Shown here piece after piece: positions 59,603 through 64,000 of a stretch of DNA of 64,000 nucleotides (the first letter of the stretch is position 1; the number at the start of each line of letters is the position of its first letter). This DNA comes from Roseibium sp. MMSF_3412. GTDB taxonomy: Bacteria > Pseudomonadota > Alphaproteobacteria > Rhizobiales > Stappiaceae. The notes beneath the pieces are model-generated. The model ran no database searches and was not told the DNA's origin. It saw only the letters and a program-made list of their open reading frames with translations. A program made the position numbers and the translations under genes. The stretch covers positions 248,001 to 312,000 of the forward strand of contig NZ_JASHJI010000003.1 in NCBI RefSeq assembly GCF_030733265.1, read 5' to 3'.

Positions 59603-62600
59603 ATGCCCCGTCCTTCAACGTTGCCTTTGCCGCCTTCGGCCAGGTCCCGCACCGTAACGGCGGTCCTGGGCCCGACCAATACAGGCAAGACGCATCTGGC
59701 CATCGAACGCATGCTTGCGCAGCCCTCCGGCCTGATCGGCCTGCCGCTTCGCCTGCTCGCGCGCGAGGTCTATAGCCGCATCGTGGAGCGCTCGGGTGCC
59801 GACTGCGTTGCGCTGATCACCGGGGAAGAGAAGATTATCCCCGACACCCCCCGTTTCTGGGTCTCCACCGTCGAAGCGATGCCGCTCGATCTCGACACGG
59901 AATTTGTCGCAATCGACGAAGTGCAACTGGCCGGCAATCTGGATCGCGGACATGTCTTCACCGACCGCATTCTGAACTTGCGCGGACGCTCCGAGACGCT
60001 GCTTCTGGGCGCATCGACCGTGCGGCCGCTTCTGGAAAAGCTGCTCCCCGGCCTGAACGTCATTACCCGTCCGCGCATGTCCGTACTGGAATATGCCGGT
60101 TCAAAAAAGGTCTCCCGCCTTCCTGCGCGGTCCGCGATTGTCGCCTTCTCGTCCGATGAAGTCTATTCGATTGCCGAACTGATCCGCCGTCAGCGCGGCG
60201 GCGCGGCCGTCGTGCTCGGCTCGCTCAGCCCGAGGACCCGCAATGCCCAGGTCGAGCTGTTCCAGAACGGCGACGTCGATCATCTGGTGGCAACCGACGC
60301 CATCGGCATGGGGCTGAACCTCGACGTCCACCACATCGCCTTCGCCGGCAACCGGAAATATGACGGATATCAGTATCGTCAGCTGACCGCGTCCGAGATG
60401 GGCCAGATCGCCGGGCGTGCGGGCCGTCACACCAAGGACGGCACTTTCGGCGTGACCGGACGGGTCGATCCGCTTGACGATCACCTCATCGAACAGATCG
60501 AAAGCCACCAGTTCGAGAGCCTGAAAGTGCTGCAATGGCGCAACAGTACGCTGAATTTTTCGTCGACCGCTTCGCTGCGGCAAAGCCTCGAAAAAGTACC
60601 TCAGGAAGAGGGACTGGCGCGCGCGCCGACCGGCGATGATGTAACGGCCCTTGAACATTTGTTGCGCGATCCGGCAATATCCGGCATGGCACAGGGCGAA
60701 AAAGCGGTCGAACTGCTATGGGACGTGTGTCAGGTTCCCGATTACCGCAAGATCGCGCCGGCCAATCATGCAGAGCTGCTGAACGCCATCTATACCCATC
60801 TGATACAGGAAAATTATATCGCGGATGACTGGTTCTCGCGTCAATTGGCCTTCGCAGACCGCACAGATGGTGATATCGACACACTCGCGAACCGGATCGC
60901 TCACATCCGGACGTGGACATATGTTGCCAATCGACCCGACTGGCTGGCCGATCCGGCCCACTGGCAGGGCGAGACGCGCGACATCGAAGACAGACTATCT
61001 GACGCCCTTCACGAGCGCCTGACACAGCGCTTCGTGGACAGGCGGACAAGTGTATTGATGCGACGTTTGAGAGAGAACGCAATGCTGGAAGCAGAAATCA
61101 CATCGAGCGGCGATGTGCTCGTGGAAGGTCAGCATATCGGGAATTTGCTTGGCTTCCGGTTTGCGCCAGATGCGGCCGCGGAGGGGCCGGACGGTAAGAC
61201 GGTCCGTGCTGCCGCCCAGGTCGCATTGACAACCGAGATCGAGTCGCGCGCCGAAAAACTCGGGAAATCCGAAAACGGCGATTTCGTGCTGACATCGGAA
61301 GGTGCCATCCGCTGGCGCGGTGAACCTGTTGCCAAGCTGGTGGCCGGTGAAGATGTCCTTGCGCCAACCGTTCTCCTGCTCGCGGACGAACATCTGACCG
61401 GAACGCCGCGCGACACGGTTCAAAACCGTCTTGATCTCTGGGTCAAGGCCCAGATCGAAACGCTCCTGAAACCGCTGGCCGATCTGAAATCCGGCGAGGG
61501 CCTGGAAGGGCTTGCGCGCGGCATCGGTTTCCGCATCGTCGAGGGCCTCGGCATCCTGGAACGCCAGGACGCATCCGACGAGATCCGTCAGCTGGATCAG
61601 GACATGCGTGCCTCGCTGCGCAAGCACGGCGTGCGCTTCGGTGCCTATACGGTCTTTGTGCCCGCATTGCTGAAACCGGCCCCGAGCCAGCTGATTGCCC
61701 AGCTCTGGGCCCTGAAGCACGGTTCGCTGGACATGAACGGCATGACGGAACTGCCGCAGTTGTCCGCGTCGGGCCGCACGTCGATCCCCGTCGACGAAAC
61801 AATCGACAAGGCGCTCTACAAGGTTGTCGGGTTCCGGGTGTGCGGCTCACGTGCCGTGCGGGTCGACATTCTGGAACGCCTCGCGGATCTGATCAGGCCG
61901 CTGATTGCCTGGAAACCGCTGGATGCGGATGTCAGCCCGCCGGAAGGTGCGATCGAGCAGGGCGGCGGCTTCATGGTGACCGTGGCGATGACGTCGCTTC
62001 TCGGTTGTGCGGGCGAGGACTTCTCCGCTGTCCTGAAGTCGCTCGGGTATCGTGTCGAAACAAAGGAAGTGCAGCGGCCCGTGACGGTCAAGCCGGAGAC
62101 GGCAACAGCTCCGGACGAGACCGTGTCCGGGGCCGAAACGGCGGATGAAACCGCACAAGCGGACGAAAACGCTGGCGTAGCTGCTGAAAGTGAGCCGGCA
62201 GAACCTGCCGTATCCGCAGACCCGGCTGCCGAAACCCCAGGCGAAACCGAAAGCACCGCTTCGGGCGAGGCACCGGTCGAAAGCGAAGCGGAACAGCCGG
62301 TTCCAGCCGCAGCGGTTGCAGCAGATGAGCAGGCAATGCCTGTTGATGCCGCCTCGACAGATGATCAGGCGGCCCCGGTGGACAACGGCGACGAACCTGC
62401 GGAAAGCGCAGCGCAGCCCGAAGCAGACGAAGCTGTTGCTGCAAACACTACCGCAGCTGACCAGGCGGACGGCGCCGTTGCCGAAGCAACTGATGGAGAA
62501 AGCCCGGAACCTGTCGAGATGGAAACCGTCACGATCGAGATCTGGCGGCCCGGACGGCACGACCGCAGGCCACGCGGACGGCAGGACCAGCGCCGCGGCG

Positions 62601-62830
62601 ATCACCGCAAGGGGCAGAACCAGGGACCGAAGGGCGGTCAGGCAGACAAGCGGCACGGCAAGGGCGGCGGCGGCAAGGGCGGTCCGAACCGAAACCGGGG
62701 CGGCAACAGGGGCTTTGACGGCGGAAATCGCCGCAATGCGCCGCCCAAGGACAAACCGATCGATCCGAATTCGCCATTTGCGGCCCTCATGGCCCTGAAG
62801 GCGGATATGGACAGCAAGGACAAGAAGTAA
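59603..62830 (+). CDS. SUV3-like DExH-box helicase with acidic and basic C-terminal tail
   Basis: The 1075-residue protein has helicase core motifs: Walker A LGPTNTGKTHLA (near 25), motif II AIDEVQLA, SLSPRTRNAQVELF, and motif VI MGQIAGRAGRH. This is the layout of mitochondrial SUV3 RNA helicases and their alphaproteobacterial homologues. After about residue 830 comes a 160-residue Ala/Glu/Pro low-complexity acidic stretch, then an Arg/Gly/Lys-rich tail (RRPRGRQDQRRGDHRKG), probably RNA-binding. ATG at 59603 was chosen; the frame extends into element E3. It overlaps or abuts the S4 gene. Confidence 0.9.
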   Translation: MPRPSTLPLPPSARSRTVTAVLGPTNTGKTHLAIERMLAQPSGLIGLPLRLLAREVYSRIVERSGADCVALITGEEKIIPDTPRFWVSTVEAMPLDLDTEFVAIDEVQLAGNLDRGHVFTDRILNLRGRSETLLLGASTVRPLLEKLLPGLNVITRPRMSVLEYAGSKKVSRLPARSAIVAFSSDEVYSIAELIRRQRGGAAVVLGSLSPRTRNAQVELFQNGDVDHLVATDAIGMGLNLDVHHIAFAGNRKYDGYQYRQLTASEMGQIAGRAGRHTKDGTFGVTGRVDPLDDHLIEQIESHQFESLKVLQWRNSTLNFSSTASLRQSLEKVPQEEGLARAPTGDDVTALEHLLRDPAISGMAQGEKAVELLWDVCQVPDYRKIAPANHAELLNAIYTHLIQENYIADDWFSRQLAFADRTDGDIDTLANRIAHIRTWTYVANRPDWLADPAHWQGETRDIEDRLSDALHERLTQRFVDRRTSVLMRRLRENAMLEAEITSSGDVLVEGQHIGNLLGFRFAPDAAAEGPDGKTVRAAAQVALTTEIESRAEKLGKSENGDFVLTSEGAIRWRGEPVAKLVAGEDVLAPTVLLLADEHLTGTPRDTVQNRLDLWVKAQIETLLKPLADLKSGEGLEGLARGIGFRIVEGLGILERQDASDEIRQLDQDMRASLRKHGVRFGAYTVFVPALLKPAPSQLIAQLWALKHGSLDMNGMTELPQLSASGRTSIPVDETIDKALYKVVGFRVCGSRAVRVDILERLADLIRPLIAWKPLDADVSPPEGAIEQGGGFMVTVAMTSLLGCAGEDFSAVLKSLGYRVETKEVQRPVTVKPETATAPDETVSGAETADETAQADENAGVAAESEPAEPAVSADPAAETPGETESTASGEAPVESEAEQPVPAAAVAADEQAMPVDAASTDDQAAPVDNGDEPAESAAQPEADEAVAANTTAADQADGAVAEATDGESPEPVEMETVTIEIWRPGRHDRRPRGRQDQRRGDHRKGQNQGPKGGQADKRHGKGGGGKGGPNRNRGGNRGFDGGNRRNAPPKDKPIDPNSPFAALMALKADMDSKDKK

Positions 62831-63234
62831 TTCCGGCCGCCGGCCAGAATGCACCGGACGCCGGCGTCCTGCGCGTCGACAAGTGGCTCTGGTATGCCAG
62901 GGTCACAAAATCGCGCTCCCTGGCACAGAAACTGGCGACATCCGGCCACGTCCGGATCAACAAGGACAAGATCGCCTCTGCCAGCAAGACCGTGAAATCC
63001 GGCGACGTTCTGACCATCGTCCTTGAGCGCAAGGTTCTGGTGTTGAAAATCGTGGCGCTCGGCTCGAGGCGCGGGCCATATGAAGAAGCCCGCACGCTCT
63101 ATGAGGATCTGTCGCCTCCGCCGCCGCCCAAAAAGGACGCGCCCCCGCCCCCGCCCGGGCAACGCGAGGCCGGAGCCGGCCGGCCAACCAAGCGCGACCG
63201 CCGCAAGATGGACGCTTTCCGGGGTGAAAACTGA
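62830..63234 (+). CDS. S4-domain RNA-binding protein (Hsp15-like), non-standard start
   Basis: The frame encodes LRVDKWLWYARVTKSRSLAQ (from codon 62869), the S4 domain of Hsp15/HslR-type proteins that bind ribosomal RNA on stalled 50S subunits. It continues through RINKDK and a Pro/Lys-rich tail. No ATG, GTG or TTG lies in frame between the last upstream stop and 62992, which is inside the domain. ATT at 62830, overlapping the helicase TAA and preceded by AAGGA at 9 bases, is the best candidate; CTG at 62869 is possible. A sequencing frameshift is not excluded. Translational coupling to the helicase is likely. Confidence 0.7.
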   Translation: MPAAGQNAPDAGVLRVDKWLWYARVTKSRSLAQKLATSGHVRINKDKIASASKTVKSGDVLTIVLERKVLVLKIVALGSRRGPYEEARTLYEDLSPPPPPKKDAPPPPPGQREAGAGRPTKRDRRKMDAFRGEN

Positions 63235-63451
63235 AGCCAATTCCTGTTTTTGAAGAGAAAACGGAATAACTTTCTCTTGTGCGCCCGGATTGCGTCATCC
63301 TGGACGCTTGCGCGCACCAGACAAAGACGATAGGCAACACCGATCTGATTTTTTTGGCCGTGCACCCCGCTTTGGACGTGCTGCACGCAAATGTAAGCCG
63401 GTCGGAAGACGGTTCGTAAAACCGGCCGGCGTGACCCGCAGCGAGGATACG

Positions 63452-63784
63452 ATGACCTACGTCGTCACCGACAATTGCATCAAGTGCAAATACACGGACT
63501 GTGTTGAAGTTTGCCCGGTGGACTGTTTTTACGAGGGCGAGAACTTCCTCGTCATCAATCCTGACGAATGTATCGACTGCGGCGTCTGCGAACCTGAATG
63601 CCCGGCCGAGGCAATCCTGCCCGACACGGAACCGGGCCTGGAGAAGTGGATCGAAATCAACGCCGAATATTCCGAAAAGTGGCCGAACATTACGGAGAAG
63701 AAGGATCCGCTTCCCACTGCCGAGGAATTCGACGGCAAGGAAAACAAGTTTGAAGAGCATTTCTCGCCGAATCCGCCGTCCTGA
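63452..63784 (+). CDS. fdxA: 7Fe (3Fe-4S/4Fe-4S) ferredoxin FdxA
   Basis: The 110-residue product has the FdxA opening [20 protein letters not shown] and cluster cysteines in [17 protein letters not shown] and [12 protein letters not shown], plus the long acidic C-terminal extension of this type. It is a cytosolic electron carrier. ATG at 63452 has GAGG upstream. In many Hyphomicrobiales the gene is followed by carD, whose start would lie just beyond the window. Confidence 0.95.
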   Translation: MTYVVTDNCIKCKYTDCVEVCPVDCFYEGENFLVINPDECIDCGVCEPECPAEAILPDTEPGLEKWIEINAEYSEKWPNITEKKDPLPTAEEFDGKENKFEEHFSPNPPS

Positions 63785-63803
63785 TTCGACGCTGCTTTAC
63801 GTG

Positions 63804-63820
63804 TGCGGCAACCTGCCGCA
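63804..63820 (+). terminator. probable fdxA terminator hairpin
   Basis: TGCGGCA-acc-TGCCGCA forms a 7-bp stem 19 bases after the fdxA stop, followed by TGCGGCGTTTT. The T run is short, so this is a moderate call. Confidence 0.55.
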
Positions 63821-64000
63821 TGCGGCGTTTTCGCGAATTTCTGCTGAATAGATTATTTAATTCAACGGCCTGCACGCGGTGCTCAAGTGGCCGTTTTGTG
63901 GTCATTGTGCATCACAAAAGCGTAACACTTTAATTTTCCACAAAAGTATGTTACATATTGGGGATAGTCGCCAACCACGAGAAGAACCCCCAAAACGGAG
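63821..64000. promoter_or_regulatory. A/T-rich leader at the window edge, probable carD promoter
   Basis: The last 180 bases have no gene; the part after 63900 is A/T-rich and ends in a GA-rich stretch (AACGGAG) that could be a ribosome binding site for a gene beginning beyond base 64000. By synteny in related bacteria this gene would be carD; that identity is inference only. Confidence 0.4.

Noticed and set aside
1..64000. CRISPR arrays, rRNA operons, integrases or a prophage
   Set aside because: No regularly spaced repeats, rRNA sequence, recombinase or phage structural genes were seen on either strand.

Overview
The window is high-GC, gene-dense chromosomal DNA from an alphaproteobacterium. 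It is most likely a member of the Hyphomicrobiales (Rhizobiales), perhaps a marine Stappiaceae such as Roseibium/Labrenzia. That placement is inferred from the gene repertoire and not from a 16S or database search: a C-P lyase operon carrying a FosX gene as in Mesorhizobium loti, acdS/acdR, a candidate Irr-type iron box, DUF1127, a CUT1 sugar ABC operon under LacI control, and an SUV3-like helicase / S4 protein / FdxA block that in related genomes usually precedes carD. No rRNA, CRISPR array or complete prophage was seen. One tRNA, Leu(CAA), is present.

Layout. 0-8 kb: partial agmatinase-family gene, NIT-HAMP-GAF-GGDEF signalling protein, membrane cytochrome b-like/2Fe-2S fusion coupled to an MscS channel, and a peptidoglycan-binding/papain-like protease. 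8-17.8 kb: tRNA-Leu, CYTH-CHAD protein, LysR regulator, DUF1127 protein, MFS transporter, monooxygenase-like protein, winged-helix/TPR regulator, a 261-bp inverted-repeat element, then a cysteine-synthase-like gene overlapping a PLP decarboxylase gene. 17.8-26.4 kb: a LacI-regulated CUT1 ABC transporter with a fused DhaK-DhaL kinase, probably for uptake and phosphorylation of a short ketose or polyol product. 26.6-30 kb: isochorismatase-like hydrolase, SDR dehydrogenase and BCCT transporter. 30-31.7 kb: divergent ACC deaminase acdS and its Lrp-type regulator acdR. 31.7-40.3 kb: C-P lyase region (phnF, then phnGHI-fosX-phnJKL, a Pho box, DUF1045, phnM, phnN); no phosphonate transporter genes lie in the window. 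40.3-44.3 kb: YdjC-like deacetylase, NlpC/P60-like protein, a 270-bp inverted-repeat element, and a truncated globin gene overlapping a PAS-adenylate cyclase gene. 44.3-52.7 kb: AsmA protein and an iron-linked periplasmic cluster (two imelysin-like proteins, a di-haem oxidoreductase and a Tat-exported DUF1513 protein) behind a candidate Irr box. 52.8-64 kb: TerB-like protein, class I glutamine amidotransferase, cytochrome P460, pyruvate carboxylase, a long non-coding stretch with degenerate repeats, a second 270-bp element, SUV3-like helicase, S4 RNA-binding protein and ferredoxin FdxA.

The most unusual features are: (i) two gap-free homologous 270-bp elements, at 42.5 and 59.3 kb, plus a probable distant relative at 14.9 kb. 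Each element's two ends match one another closely while the ends differ between elements, so pairing seems to be conserved more than sequence. (ii) A truncated globin translationally coupled to a PAS-adenylate cyclase, which looks like a two-protein gas sensor. (iii) A cysteine-synthase-like/PLP-decarboxylase pair of unknown product. (iv) An S4-domain gene with no ATG, GTG or TTG start ahead of its conserved domain.
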